From Pseudotabrizicola sp. (lineage in GTDB: Bacteria > Pseudomonadota > Alphaproteobacteria > Rhodobacterales > Rhodobacteraceae), in the NCBI RefSeq assembly GCF_030684215.1, contig NZ_JAUXOV010000029.1:44066-108065 (forward strand): DNA of 64,000 nt, written 5' to 3'. The notes beneath the pieces were generated by a model, which saw nothing but the letters and a program-made list of their open reading frames with translations, made no database searches and had not been told where the DNA came from. The translations under genes were made by a program, and so were the position numbers. Of the stretch, positions 54,952 through 64,000 are shown in pieces (position 1 is the first letter of the stretch; every line of letters starts with the position of its first letter).

Positions 54952-55638
54952 TTGGCCAAAGGGGGGGCTTATCCCCTTATTCCGTTTCATAACCGCATCC
55001 CGCTTGGACGCTTCGGGGATCAGGGTCGCAATGTGCAGCTAAAGATCCATCCGCAAGAGCCGAACGCAGTACATGGCCACGCGCATCAGCAAGCATGGGT
55101 CGTCGTTGATGCTGCAAGCAATATGGCGGAGCTAAGCTATCACTACGCTGGGCACGAGGATTGGCCCTGGGCCTTTGCGGCAACCCAGCGGTTCTTGGTG
55201 AAGCCCGGAAGATTGAAGGTCGCTTTGAAAATCACCAACTGCGGGGACGGCCCCATGCCTGCTGGCCTTGGATGGCACCCGTTTTTCACCAAATGCCATG
55301 CCGTTCGAACCGATGCTGCGTGCGATTGGGCGATGGGTGCTGACTTGTTGCCAACCGGGCTTTGGCAACTGCCCGAGAAGTGGGCTGTGACACGGTATCT
55401 TTCGGACTGGACCTGGGCGGAACTGGTGCTGGACTCTGGCCTGCGCGTCAGCATTCGGGCCAGCCTCGCGTTAGGTCATCTGGTGATCCACGATCCAGAC
55501 GGGCCATACATTTGTGTGGAGCCTGTCAGCCATCTGGCAAACAGCATGAACCTATACCCTGAACGCTCGGGCGACAACTTGGTCAATCTGCCGTGCGGAG
55601 CATCGCTTGAGGCAAAAATTGATTTGGCTTTCGGTTGA
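54952..55638 (+). pseudogene. 5'-truncated aldose 1-epimerase gene
   Basis: The open frame (228 codons from a TTG) begins LAKGGAYPLIPFHNRIPLGRF, which corresponds to an internal point about 50 residues into galactose mutarotase-type proteins. A TAA lies four codons upstream. The rest (NAVHGHAHQQAW, LGWHPFFTK, HDPDGPYICVEPVSHLANSMN) is intact. It abuts the permease remnant, so a deletion joined two genes. Residual activity is unlikely. Confidence 0.7.
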
Positions 55639-55907
55639 AAATTTAAGCTGAAGCGGGGCAGGTGCTAGTGAGGATTAATGGCACTGAGGTTTCGATGTGC
55701 TGGCGCATGGCCGACAGTGCCGCATTGGGGGGCATGGCGCGTATCCCGTACAAAGTGCCCAGGCGGCCCTCCGAGCAAGACGTATCATCCAAGACATTGC
55801 TGTTGCCGCGCCTGCTTGCCCTATCAGTGTGGTCAGAAGTCCTTTTCATTTCTGATGTTTTCTTTCATCCTGATGTAGTCTTAGTCAACTGATCGAGGTC
55901 ATACATC
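55639..55907. other. intergenic stretch before LacI gene, no gene recognised
   Basis: About 270 bp with no convincing ORF. On the minus strand AALSAMRQHIETSVPL resembles the end of a GntR/FCD regulator, but the match is too short to call. Confidence 0.3.
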
Positions 55908-56936
55908 ATGCAACGCCCAACTATCGCCGATCTCGCGCAAGCCGCGGGTGTGAGTGTTGCTACGGTTGACCGGGTTCTGAATGGTCGACTGAAGGTCCGT
56001 GAAGAGACGTCACGCAAGGTGTCTGAAGCGGCTGAGCGGATTGGATACCACGCCGCACACGCCATCCGGCAACGCATTTATGCCGATCTGCCCGAGTATC
56101 ACTTGGGCGTTGTGCTTCAAAAGGAACGGCACGCCTATTATCAGGAGTTTGCCTCAGAGTTGACGATGGCTGCGAGCCAGTTGCGCGAGTGCAGGATGAG
56201 GATCACGATCTTGTTCTCTCAATCGGCAGAACCTGCGGAAGTGGCGAATCTGTTGTTGGGAATGTCAGGTAAGGTTCACGCGATTGCAGCGACCGGGTTG
56301 GATCACCACGACGTGACCAATGCCGTTGCGACACTGCGTCACAAGGACATTCCGACCTTCTCGTTGTTGTCAGATTTTGCCCAAGGCGTGCGCGAAGCCT
56401 ATTTCGGAACCAATAATATGAAGGTCGGGCGCAATGCAGCATGGCTTTTGTCAAAGTTCGCGCCGCGCCCCGGTAAGGTGCTGCTGTTCATTGGCGGACA
56501 TCGCTATCATGGGCATTCTTTGCGCGAGACAGGATTTCGGGCCTATTTTCGCGAGTACGCACCTGAATTCGAGGTGCTGGATGCGGTTGTAAACCTCGAA
56601 ACGCGGCAGCTGACGCGCGAGGCCCTTTTAGGGGCCATATCGCGCCACCCCGACCTTGTGGCGCTTTACTGCGCGGGAGGGGGAATGGAAGGAGCCATCG
56701 CTGCGCTACGTGAAGTGGATGCGGGTGAAAGCATAGCTTGCCTTGTAAATGAGCTGACCCCGGAGTCGCGTCAGGCTCTGCTGGAACGCAGGATCAGTGG
56801 TATTTTCCAGACGCCCCTGAAAGAGCTTTGCCGCGAACTGATGGCGACGGTCGTGCATACAATCGAAAATGGGATGGCTGAGAATCCGGGGCAGCGCTTC
56901 ATCGCGCCGATCTTATGGACTCCGGAAAGTATCTGA
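55908..56936 (+). CDS. LacI family transcriptional regulator of sugar/inositol genes
   Basis: A 342-residue repressor. The N-terminal HTH (TIADLAQAAGVSVATVDRVLNGRLKVREETSRKV) and the periplasmic-binding-type sensor domain are both complete. It lies directly upstream of an ABC importer and inositol-type catabolic genes, with operator-like palindromes between. Probable inducer: inositol or a derivative, by context. Confidence 0.9.
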   Translation: MQRPTIADLAQAAGVSVATVDRVLNGRLKVREETSRKVSEAAERIGYHAAHAIRQRIYADLPEYHLGVVLQKERHAYYQEFASELTMAASQLRECRMRITILFSQSAEPAEVANLLLGMSGKVHAIAATGLDHHDVTNAVATLRHKDIPTFSLLSDFAQGVREAYFGTNNMKVGRNAAWLLSKFAPRPGKVLLFIGGHRYHGHSLRETGFRAYFREYAPEFEVLDAVVNLETRQLTREALLGAISRHPDLVALYCAGGGMEGAIAALREVDAGESIACLVNELTPESRQALLERRISGIFQTPLKELCRELMATVVHTIENGMAENPGQRFIAPILWTPESI

Positions 56937-56947
56937 TAGACTCTATC

Positions 56948-56979
56948 ATCACCGGTGATTATTTTCTATCATAGATGAT
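56948..56979. promoter_or_regulatory. LacI-type operator candidates
   Basis: Perfect palindrome ATCACCGGTGAT (56948-56959) has the central CG typical of LacI-family sites. A second element ATCATAGATGAT (5-2-5) follows at 56968-56979. Both lie in the 238-bp gap before the substrate-binding protein gene. Confidence 0.55.
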
Positions 56980-57174
56980 GGCAAAACCAGCTATCAGCAG
57001 GTTGACCAGAATCATTCTGTGTCCGAGTGTCTTGCCATGGCGGAAGGTAGAGGAGCCCAGCCGCCCCAACCCAAACCGGCAAAGTGACGGCCAGCCTGCC
57101 AGCTTATGTGCGCGGTGGGACAGGTTTTCGCATGACTACAGCGGCGCGCCGGACGCCTACAGTGGAGGAATGAC

Positions 57175-58119
57175 ATGAAGAATTTTCTGATCGCCAGCAG
57201 CATGGTTGCGTCCCTTATGGGATCGGCCGCATCGGCGGAAAACATCGGCGTTTCGATGGCGCTGTTCGACGATAACTTCCTTACTGTCCTGCGCAACGGC
57301 ATGATTGACTATGCCGGGTCGAAGGACGGCGTGACACTGCAAATCGAAGACGCCCAAAATGACGTCGGTAAGCAGTTGAACCAGATTCAGAATTTCATCG
57401 CCTCGGGTGTTGATGCCATCATCGTCAACCCGGTGGATACCGATGCGACCATTGCAATGTCCGAAGCTGCGGCAGCTGCGGGAATTGCCCTGGTCTATGT
57501 GAATCGTCAGCCGGTCAACGTCGACACGCTTCCCGAGAAGCAAGCGTTTGTTGCATCGAACGAGCTGGAGTCCGGCACGCTGCAAACGGAGGAAATCTGC
57601 CGCCTGCTGACCGAAGCCGGCAAGACCGAAGCCAAGGCAGTGGTGATGATGGGCGAGCTTTCCAATCAGGCTGCCCGAGTTCGCACCCAAGATATCAAGG
57701 ATGTGCTTGGAACTCCCGAGTGCGGGTTTATCACGATTGTGGAAGAGCAGACAGCAAACTGGTCGCGGACCCAAGGCTCCGATCTGATGACCAACTGGCT
57801 TTCGGCTGGGGTTCAGTTCGATGCGGTGATCGCCAACAATGACGAAATGGCCATTGGCGCCATCCAGGCGCTGAAGGCATCGGGCATTGCCATGGATGCC
57901 GTCATCGTTGGCGGCATCGATGCAACCGCTGACGCGCTGGCCGCAATGGCAGCCGGTGATCTGGACGTGACCGTGTTCCAGAATGCCGCGGGGCAGGGGC
58001 AGGGTGCGGTAGAGGCTGCACTGAAGCTCGCAAGGGGCGAAGAGGTCGAGAAAAAGGTCTATGTGCCATTTGAACTCGTGACCCCGGCCAATCTGGCTGA
58101 CTATCAGTCAAAAAACTGA
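57175..58119 (+). CDS. sugar ABC transporter substrate-binding protein (inositol/ribose type)
   Basis: A 314-residue periplasmic binding protein with a signal peptide ending AASAENIG. The RbsB-like fold shows DAQNDVGKQLNQIQNFIASGVDAIIVNPVD and IANNDEMAIGAIQALKASG. With the ATPase and permease it forms a CUT2-type importer. Inositol as substrate is inferred from the downstream genes. Confidence 0.92.
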   Translation: MKNFLIASSMVASLMGSAASAENIGVSMALFDDNFLTVLRNGMIDYAGSKDGVTLQIEDAQNDVGKQLNQIQNFIASGVDAIIVNPVDTDATIAMSEAAAAAGIALVYVNRQPVNVDTLPEKQAFVASNELESGTLQTEEICRLLTEAGKTEAKAVVMMGELSNQAARVRTQDIKDVLGTPECGFITIVEEQTANWSRTQGSDLMTNWLSAGVQFDAVIANNDEMAIGAIQALKASGIAMDAVIVGGIDATADALAAMAAGDLDVTVFQNAAGQGQGAVEAALKLARGEEVEKKVYVPFELVTPANLADYQSKN

Positions 58120-58123
58120 ATCT

Positions 58124-58159
58124 GTTTCTGGCAGAGAGGAGGTCCTCTCTGCCAGAAAC
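58124..58159 (+). promoter_or_regulatory. perfect intercistronic hairpin after the binding-protein gene
   Basis: GTTTCTGGCAGAGAGGA-GG-TCCTCTCTGCCAGAAAC, two perfect 17-base arms. No T run follows, so it likely protects the upstream mRNA or partly attenuates, giving excess binding protein over ATPase/permease. Confidence 0.7.
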
Positions 58160-58176
58160 GATGACGGACGGAGGGA

Positions 58177-59721
58177 ATGACAATGGTCAGTGCATCTACA
58201 GCCGCGGCGGTGGACCGTGTGAAGCAACGGATCGACGCAGAGGGCATTCTGGCCATTCGCGGCATTCGGAAGGAGTTTCCGGGCGTGCTTGCGCTGGATG
58301 ATGTGCAGCTCAAAGTCCGGCCAGGAACCGTTCATGCGCTAATGGGCGAAAACGGTGCCGGCAAATCCACGCTGATGAAGATCATCGCCGGGATCTATCA
58401 GCCCGACGCTGGCGAAATCACGTTGCGTGGAAAGCCAGTTACCCTGAAATCTCCGCTTGATGCGCTGGAGCAGGGGATCTCCATGATCCACCAGGAACTG
58501 GCGTTGATGAACTGGATGACGGTGGCAGAAAACATCTGGATCCGCCGCGAGCCGAAAAATGTGTTCGGGCTTATTGATCATGGCAAGATGGCGCGTCAGA
58601 CTCAGGAGTTGTTTGACCGCCTGAACATTCGGCTTGACCCGTTGGCTATGGTGTCTGAGTTGACTGTCGCGCAAAAGCAGATGGTCGAAATCGCCAAGGC
58701 GGTCAGCCACAATTCGGACGTGCTGATTATGGACGAACCGACGTCTGCCATCACGGAAAACGAGGTGGCACATCTGTTCACCATCATCCGCGATCTTCGG
58801 GCGCGGGGGGTGGGAATCGTCTACATCACGCACAAGATGAGCGAATTGTTCGAGATCGCCGACGAGTTTACCGTTTTTCGGGATGGCAAATACGTCGGGA
58901 CCCATTCGGCACTTGATGTGACCCGCGACGACATCATCCGTATGATGGTGGGGCGTGACATCACCGATATGTTCCCCAAGATTGATTGTCCGATCGGCGA
59001 AGTGGTTCTCGAGGCGCGGAACCTGACCATTCCGGGCGTTTTCCACGACGTGTCTTTCCAACTCCGCAAGGGCGAGATTCTGGGACTTGCCGGACTCGTA
59101 GGCTCAAAGCGATCCAATGTCGCCGAGGCGCTGTTCGGGGTTCACCCGGCATCATCAGGCGAGGTTCTGATTGACGGAACACCCGTTCAGATCACCAGCC
59201 CAAAGGTCGCCATGGAACATGGCATGGCCTTCCTGACCGAAGACCGCAAAGAGACCGGATGTTTTCTGATCCTGGATTGTCTTGAAAACATCCAGACGGC
59301 CCTGATCACCCGTGATCATGTCCGCTTTGGCTTCATTGATCAGAAAGCCGTAACCAAACTGGCCGAAGACATGGCAGCAAAACTGCGGGTCAAGACGCCG
59401 AACCTGGCTGAAAAGGTCGAAAACCTGTCTGGCGGCAACCAGCAAAAACTACTGATCGCGCGTTGGCTGCTGACCAAGCCCCGCATTCTGATCCTTGACG
59501 AGCCGACGCGCGGTATCGACGTGGGGGCTAAATCCGAAATTCACCGCCTGATCACGGGGCTGGCCTCCGAAGGGGTGGCTGTTTTGATGATCTCGTCCGA
59601 ATTGCCTGAGGTTCTGGGCATGTCAGACCGGATCATGGTCATGCACGAAGGCCATGTCGCAGGTTTCCTGAACCGGGATGAGGCGGATCAAGTGAAAATC
59701 ATGGACTTGGCTGCGCGCTGA
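58177..59721 (+). CDS. sugar ABC transporter ATP-binding protein (RbsA/IatA-like, two ABC domains)
   Basis: A 514-residue tandem ATPase. The first domain has GENGAGKST (about 57-65) and Walker [12 protein letters not shown]; the second has signature [15 protein letters not shown] and [16 protein letters not shown]. In the second domain the Walker A region reads [13 protein letters not shown], degenerate as is usual in this family. It follows the hairpin and precedes the permease by 22 bp. Confidence 0.93.
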   Translation: MTMVSASTAAAVDRVKQRIDAEGILAIRGIRKEFPGVLALDDVQLKVRPGTVHALMGENGAGKSTLMKIIAGIYQPDAGEITLRGKPVTLKSPLDALEQGISMIHQELALMNWMTVAENIWIRREPKNVFGLIDHGKMARQTQELFDRLNIRLDPLAMVSELTVAQKQMVEIAKAVSHNSDVLIMDEPTSAITENEVAHLFTIIRDLRARGVGIVYITHKMSELFEIADEFTVFRDGKYVGTHSALDVTRDDIIRMMVGRDITDMFPKIDCPIGEVVLEARNLTIPGVFHDVSFQLRKGEILGLAGLVGSKRSNVAEALFGVHPASSGEVLIDGTPVQITSPKVAMEHGMAFLTEDRKETGCFLILDCLENIQTALITRDHVRFGFIDQKAVTKLAEDMAAKLRVKTPNLAEKVENLSGGNQQKLLIARWLLTKPRILILDEPTRGIDVGAKSEIHRLITGLASEGVAVLMISSELPEVLGMSDRIMVMHEGHVAGFLNRDEADQVKIMDLAAR

Positions 59722-59743
59722 GTGACCCGAGGGGGACCAATCT

Positions 59744-60760
59744 ATGACAACTGCAACCACACAACCAACCACCGAAAGGCCACAGCGCCGGCTGCCTCAA
59801 GAAGTCAACATCCTCATGGTGCTGGTCGGCATTTCGCTGGTGTTCGAAATCTTGGGCTGGATCACGCAAGGCCAAAGCTTTTTGGGCAATCCACAGCGCC
59901 TTTCGATCATGATCCTGCAAGTATCCGTTATCGGCATCATCGCCATCGGCGTGACTCAAGTCATCATCTTGGGCGGAATTGACCTGTCTTCGGGATCAAT
60001 CGTCGGAGCGACGGCGATGATCTCGATGAGCCTTGCACAGGTTGGAACCTTTGATCGTGCGATCTACCCGGGCCTGACAGATTTGCCGGTGATCGTGCCA
60101 CTGATCGCGGGTCTAATGGTCGGGTTGATCGCAGGCACCGTGAACGGGGTGCTGATTGCCTACACCAAGATACCGCCGTTCATTGCGACGCTCGGGATGA
60201 TGGTTGCGGCCCGGGGCTTTGCGAAATGGTATACCAAGGGGCAGCCGGTATCTTTCCCGACAGACAGCTTTGCTGCCTTGGGCAAAGGGATGACACCGGT
60301 GTTCATCTTTCTGCTTGTGGCCGCAATCTTCCATGTGGCGCTGAAATACACACGCTACGGGAAATACACCTATGCCATCGGCGCGAACCCACAGGCGGCC
60401 CGCGTGTCAGGGATCAATGTAGAGCGCCATATCGTCAAGATTTATGCCGTGGCGGGACTGCTGGCCGCACTTGCCGGGATCGTGGTGACGGCGCGCGGAT
60501 TGACGGCGCAGGCTGGTATGGGTGTGATGTATGAACTTGATGCCATCGCGATGGCCGTCATCGGCGGGGTCTCACTGGCCGGGGGCCGGGGGACCATTCT
60601 TGGGACGATGATCGGTATGGTGATCTTTGGCGTCATCATCTCGGGCTTCACCTTCCTGCGTTTGGACGCCTATTATCAGGAAATGATCAAGGGCGTGATC
60701 ATTGTGGCCGCTGTGGTGGCCGACGTGCATCGCCAGAAAAAACGCGTCAAGAAAAGCTGA
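59744..60760 (+). CDS. sugar ABC transporter permease (RbsC/IatP-like)
   Basis: A 338-residue, 8-10-TM permease. Family marks are VIILGGIDLSSGSIVGATAM, NGVLIAYTKIPPFIATLGMM, AIGANPQAARVSGINVERH and GGVSLAGGRGTILGTMIG. It forms a CUT2 importer with the two preceding genes. Confidence 0.93.
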   Translation: MTTATTQPTTERPQRRLPQEVNILMVLVGISLVFEILGWITQGQSFLGNPQRLSIMILQVSVIGIIAIGVTQVIILGGIDLSSGSIVGATAMISMSLAQVGTFDRAIYPGLTDLPVIVPLIAGLMVGLIAGTVNGVLIAYTKIPPFIATLGMMVAARGFAKWYTKGQPVSFPTDSFAALGKGMTPVFIFLLVAAIFHVALKYTRYGKYTYAIGANPQAARVSGINVERHIVKIYAVAGLLAALAGIVVTARGLTAQAGMGVMYELDAIAMAVIGGVSLAGGRGTILGTMIGMVIFGVIISGFTFLRLDAYYQEMIKGVIIVAAVVADVHRQKKRVKKS

Positions 60761-60843
60761 ACTTCTCGACATCCAGACTTTCCCTCTCGGCGGACCTGCT
60801 TCGCCGAAAGGTGGCCTGCACCCAAAAATAGCGGAATTTTGAG

Positions 60844-61740
60844 ATGAAACACACGCTTGACCCCCATATGATCCGCCATCTGTCGCTGGAAGACACGCTC
60901 CGCAAAGTGGCAGATCTGGGTTACGATTACGTTGAAATGTCCCCACGCCCGGATTTTCTGGCATGGTGGACGCGCCCCAAGATGTATCCCGAGCGCATTC
61001 AGGGATTCAAAAAGGCGCTGAAGGATCATGGCGTCGGTCTTGCCTCGATCCAGCCGATGTATCGCTGGGCCAGCCCCTATCCTGATGAATGGGAGGCTGC
61101 GATTGCCAATTGGAAACGGGCCATCGAAATTGCGGTCGAACTGGAATGTCCGTTGTTCGTTTCCGAATTTGGCCGTGGCGGATCGCCGGACCGCAGTCTG
61201 AACGACCGCTCCGGTCTGCATCGTCCCGAAACCTGCGAGAACCAGTTCTTTCGCGCGATGGATGTTCTGGTCCCGATCCTGGAGCGCGAGGGCATCAAAC
61301 TGTCACTTGAGGCACATCCCGAAGACTGGCTCGAAGAAATCGCGCCTGCGATCGACATCATCAAGACCATTAACTCACCGATGGTGCGCGCGTCTTTCAT
61401 CGCGCCACATACCTTCTTTTATGGTCCTGACATGGTCGCCAATCTGCGCGCCACCGAAGGTTATCTGGAGCATGTCCGGCTGGCCGACACCTATGATCAC
61501 AACAAGTCGTCGCAACTGCGCTACGTCGTTAACCCGCCCGGATCAAAGGTGCGCGTGCACCAGCATCTGGACTTCGGGCAAGGCGAGATTGATTGGGACA
61601 CCTTCTTTGCCACGCTGGCGGACATGAAGTTCGACGGGGTGCTCTCGAACTGTGTCTTTGGCTGGGAAGATCGTGCCGAAGACAGCGCCCGCTTTATGCT
61701 GGCCGAAACCAAAACCTACATCGCAAAATACTGGAAGTGA
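60844..61740 (+). CDS. sugar phosphate isomerase/epimerase (IolE/IolH-like TIM barrel)
   Basis: A 298-residue xylose-isomerase-type TIM barrel: [20 protein letters not shown], then [36 protein letters not shown]. Metal-binding Glu/His/Asp pattern visible (E153 region, H156, D and H in the last strands). Likely acts in inositol catabolism (inosose dehydratase/isomerase type). A short hairpin (CTCGGCG...CGCCGA) precedes it. Confidence 0.82.
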   Translation: MKHTLDPHMIRHLSLEDTLRKVADLGYDYVEMSPRPDFLAWWTRPKMYPERIQGFKKALKDHGVGLASIQPMYRWASPYPDEWEAAIANWKRAIEIAVELECPLFVSEFGRGGSPDRSLNDRSGLHRPETCENQFFRAMDVLVPILEREGIKLSLEAHPEDWLEEIAPAIDIIKTINSPMVRASFIAPHTFFYGPDMVANLRATEGYLEHVRLADTYDHNKSSQLRYVVNPPGSKVRVHQHLDFGQGEIDWDTFFATLADMKFDGVLSNCVFGWEDRAEDSARFMLAETKTYIAKYWK

Positions 61741-61748
61741 GATCCAAC

Positions 61749-62759
61749 ATGACCGTCAGAATTGGTGTCATCGGCACCGGAGCCATTGGCCGCGATCATG
61801 CGCGCCGCATCAATCAGGTTCTTGCCGGTGGCAAGATCGTGGCGCTCAGCGATGTGAACCCTGCGTCAGCCGAAGCCGTCAAAGCCGATATCGCACCCGA
61901 TGCGACCGTATATGCTACGGGTGAGGAATTGATTGCAGCGGCCGATGTCGATGCTGTTCTCGTAACCTCGTGGGGGGCGACGCATGAACAATATGTTCTG
62001 GCCGCTATCGCAGCAGGTAAGCCATGTTTTTGCGAGAAGCCGCTGGCAACAACCGCAACGGGTGCAAAGCGCATCGTGGACGCCGAGGTGGCCTTTGGCC
62101 GTCGTCTGGTGCAGGTCGGCTTCATGCGCCGATATGATGCGGGCTATGTGGCGCTGAAACAGGCTATCGAAACCCACACGGGGGCGCCCGTCATGGTGCA
62201 TGCTGCACACCGCAACCCGGCGGTTCCCGAAGCCTATACCACGCCTATGGCGATCCATGACACGCTGATCCACGAGATCGATGTGTTCCGCTGGCTGCTG
62301 GAGGATGACTACGTGTCCGCCCGCGTCACCTTCCCGCGGACCTGTGCGCGCAGCCACGCCAAATTGCGTGATCCGCAGATCGTCACTCTGACCACCGCAA
62401 AAGGCGTGGTCATTAACACCGAGATTTTCGTGAATTGCCATTACGGCTATGACATCCAGTGCGAAGTGGTGGGCGAAGACGGCGTGGCCAGCCTGCCCGA
62501 GCCAATGGCTGTGCAGATGCGGCTGGGAGCAAAGCTGCAAAACAGCATCCTGACCGACTGGAAAGACCGCTTTGTTGCGAGCTATGACGTCGAATTGCAG
62601 GATTTCCTGAAAGCCGCTGCCGAAGGCACCGCTTCTGGCCCGACCTCCTGGGATGGCTATATGGCCGCCGTGACCGCCGACGCTTGCGTTGCCGCGCAAG
62701 ACGACGAAGGCGCGACTGTCGCGATCAGCTACCCCTCCCGTCCCGCACTTTACGCCTGA
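61749..62759 (+). CDS. inositol 2-dehydrogenase-like oxidoreductase (IolG/IdhA family)
   Basis: A 336-residue GFO/IDH/MocA dehydrogenase starting [21 protein letters not shown]. It has a Rossmann GxGxxG, the catalytic-Lys motif EKPLATT and the inositol-dehydrogenase-like [16 protein letters not shown] and [16 protein letters not shown] (HEID). The upstream open frame overlapping the TIM-barrel gene is not used. First step of myo-inositol breakdown is likely. Confidence 0.88.
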   Translation: MTVRIGVIGTGAIGRDHARRINQVLAGGKIVALSDVNPASAEAVKADIAPDATVYATGEELIAAADVDAVLVTSWGATHEQYVLAAIAAGKPCFCEKPLATTATGAKRIVDAEVAFGRRLVQVGFMRRYDAGYVALKQAIETHTGAPVMVHAAHRNPAVPEAYTTPMAIHDTLIHEIDVFRWLLEDDYVSARVTFPRTCARSHAKLRDPQIVTLTTAKGVVINTEIFVNCHYGYDIQCEVVGEDGVASLPEPMAVQMRLGAKLQNSILTDWKDRFVASYDVELQDFLKAAAEGTASGPTSWDGYMAAVTADACVAAQDDEGATVAISYPSRPALYA

Positions 62760-62768
62760 GGAATGACC

Positions 62769-63554
62769 ATGCGCTTTGCAATGAACCACATCACGGCCCC
62801 CAAGGTGGGGCTGGAGGATTTTTTCGCGATGTCACGCCGACTTGGCGCGACCGAGGTGGAAATCCGCAACGATTTGCCGAATGTGGTGGGTGATTGGCCG
62901 GCCGCTGACGTGAAAGCTGCCGCCGAGAAAGCGGGTGTCAGCATCATCTCGATCAACGCGCTGTATCCTTTCAACGTTTGGTCCGGTGATCTGCCCGCCA
63001 AGGCCGAAGCGATGGCCGACTACGCCTCCGCCTGTGGTGCCAAGGCCCTTGTCATGTGCCCGTTGAATGACGGGACCAAGGTTTCGTTTGATGATCTCGT
63101 GGCCGCGCTGATTGCCATGAAGTCAATTTTGCAGGATCGCGGTCTGACAGGGCTGGTCGAGCCGCTCGGATTCCCGATCTCTTCGTTGCGGACGAAGGCC
63201 GAAGCCATTCGCGCGATTCAGGCAGCTGGCGGCGAAGACGTCTACAAGCTGGTGCATGATACGTTTCACCACCACCTCGCAGGCGAGACCGAGTTTTTTG
63301 CCGAGTGGACGGGGCTCGTTCACATTTCGGGTGTGGTCGATCCAGAAGTAAGCGTGGCCGCAATGCTGGATCCACACCGGGTATTGGTCGACGCGCACGA
63401 CAGGCTGGAAAACATTGCGCAGATCAAGACTTTGCTGGCTAAAGGCTACGACGGGCCGTTCAGCTTCGAACCTTTTGCCCCCGAAGTGCATGATCTGGAC
63501 GACAGCGAGGCGGCTGTGCGGACCAGCATGGATTTCATCCGCGCCGGCCTTTGA
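62769..63554 (+). CDS. TIM-barrel isomerase (IolI-like)
   Basis: A 261-residue xylose-isomerase-fold protein from MRFAMNHITAPK. The second of two nearby ATGs gives proper spacing to GAGG. Key parts are VEIRNDLPNVVGDW, GLVEPLGF, LVHDTFHHHL and FSFEPFAPEV, containing the metal-ligand glutamates and histidines. Suggests inosose isomerase or a related sugar isomerase. Confidence 0.8.
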   Translation: MRFAMNHITAPKVGLEDFFAMSRRLGATEVEIRNDLPNVVGDWPAADVKAAAEKAGVSIISINALYPFNVWSGDLPAKAEAMADYASACGAKALVMCPLNDGTKVSFDDLVAALIAMKSILQDRGLTGLVEPLGFPISSLRTKAEAIRAIQAAGGEDVYKLVHDTFHHHLAGETEFFAEWTGLVHISGVVDPEVSVAAMLDPHRVLVDAHDRLENIAQIKTLLAKGYDGPFSFEPFAPEVHDLDDSEAAVRTSMDFIRAGL

Positions 63555-63591
63555 GACAAGAGACGGGGCTCCTCCCTGCCTCGTCCTTAAG

Positions 63592-63619
63592 GGGGCGGCT
63601 GTGACATCACGCCGCCTCC
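63592..63619 (+). promoter_or_regulatory. stem-loop before iolC
   Basis: GGGGCGGC...GCCGCCTC stem around TGTGACATCAC, following a weaker GACGGGGC...GCCTCGTC stem at 63562-63584. No T run follows, so it is more likely an intercistronic mRNA structure than a terminator. Confidence 0.4.
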
Positions 63620-63646
63620 TGCCCTGATTGATATTGAGGAACCAGC

Positions 63647-64000
63647 ATGACCAAAACATTGGATGTCATCACCATCGGCCGTGCGGGCGTCGATCTTTAC
63701 GGGGCGCAGGTTGGCGGGCGACTGGAGGATATGGGAAGCTTTCGCAAGTACATCGGCGGCTCACCCACGAATATCGCCTGCGGCACGGCGCGGCTTGGGT
63801 TGCGGTCGGGGCTGATTACACGGGTGGGCGACGAGCATATGGGCCGTTTCATCCGCGAACAGTTGCAGCGCGAGGGCGTTGATGTGCGCGGGGTGGCGAC
63901 CGACCCGGATCGCCTGACGGCGCTGGTCATTCTGGGGATCCGCGATTCCGAACAGTTTCCACTAATCTTCTACCGCGAGAATTGCGCAGACATGGCGCTG
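63647..64000 (+). CDS. iolC: IolC, 5-dehydro-2-deoxygluconokinase (partial)
   Basis: First 118 residues of a PfkB-family kinase that phosphorylates 2-deoxy-5-keto-gluconate in inositol breakdown. MTKTLDVITIGRAGVDLYG, the FRKYIGGSPTNIACGTARLGL substrate-site region and PLIFYRENCADMAL match IolC rather than generic ribokinases. The C-terminal anion-hole domain lies outside the window. Confidence 0.88.
   Translation, partial: MTKTLDVITIGRAGVDLYGAQVGGRLEDMGSFRKYIGGSPTNIACGTARLGLRSGLITRVGDEHMGRFIREQLQREGVDVRGVATDPDRLTALVILGIRDSEQFPLIFYRENCADMAL

Noticed and set aside
55643..55849. Minus-strand 68-codon frame as a GntR/FCD regulator remnant
   Set aside because: Only about 15 residues look similar to an FCD helix; not enough to support a pseudogene.
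1..64000. tRNA, rRNA, CRISPR arrays or phage modules
   Set aside because: None could be recognised by reading; no regularly spaced repeats or structural-RNA motifs were noticed. A tRNA or RNA-family scan would be needed to exclude small RNAs.

Overview
The window is high-GC alphaproteobacterial DNA. Its gene content (nosRZDF, a fused NarK1-NarK2 next to a NarR-type regulator, norCBQD, class I nirK with nirV, pseudoazurin, ccoNOQP, anaerobic ubiquinone genes) points to a facultatively denitrifying member of the Rhodobacterales, close to Paracoccus/Rhodobacter/Roseobacter-group bacteria. No rRNA, tRNA or CRISPR array was seen.

Layout. 1-5.85 kb (minus): nosR-nosZ-nosD-nosF, with nosF cut by the window edge. 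6.2-8.8 kb (minus): a small membrane protein, a heme-copper-oxidase-type subunit I lacking expected active-site histidines, and its CuA subunit II. 9.0-10.5 kb: a small Cys/His secreted protein behind a perfect FNR box, a frameshifted DUF6522-like gene, and nsrR. 10.6-16.6 kb (plus): a probable operon of group III truncated hemoglobin, hemerythrin protein, 5-formyl-THF cyclo-ligase-like protein, ubiT, ubiU, ubiV, nnrS and nnrU. 16.6-17.7 kb (minus): narR-like regulator and a CMD-family protein. 17.9-28.2 kb (plus): narK-narGHJI-PPIase. 28.2-32.7 kb (plus): hemerythrin-like protein, carbonic anhydrase, moeA, DUF2478, hemN. 33.1-38.0 kb (minus): norCBQD plus two small membrane proteins. 38.1-40.6 kb: DUF1858 protein, a decayed second nnrS with in-frame stops, nnrR, pseudoazurin. 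40.6-43.3 kb (minus): nirV, nirK, second truncated hemoglobin. 43.4-48.7 kb (plus): second nsrR, ccoNOQP, a small peptide, DUF2189, ccoS, DUF6522.

48.8-52.8 kb (minus) holds a TetR regulator with a DevBCA-type ABC exporter and a membrane protein. At 53.07-54.54 kb lies an ISKra4-like insertion sequence with a broken transposase, followed by remnants of an amino-acid ABC permease and an aldose-1-epimerase gene. From 55.9 kb to the end there is a LacI regulator and a sugar (probably inositol) ABC importer with idh/iolG-like, iolE/H/I-like and iolC genes, cut by the window edge.

How it works together: nitrate is imported by NarK and reduced by NarGHI, nitrite by NirK (electrons via pseudoazurin), NO by NorBC and N2O by NosZ, with NosR, NosDF, NorQD, NnrS and NnrU as accessory functions. 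UbiTUV, HemN and MoeA would supply ubiquinone, heme and molybdenum cofactor without oxygen; the cbb3 oxidase covers microaerobic respiration. Nine FNR/NNR-type 14-bp boxes can be read by eye. TTGAT-type boxes precede narR, narK, hemN and the 9.4-kb gene; TTGT-type boxes precede nosR, norC, pseudoazurin/nnrR and nirK. This suggests a split between an oxygen-sensing FnrL and the NO-sensing NnrR. Two NsrR/hemoglobin pairs add nitrosative-stress control.
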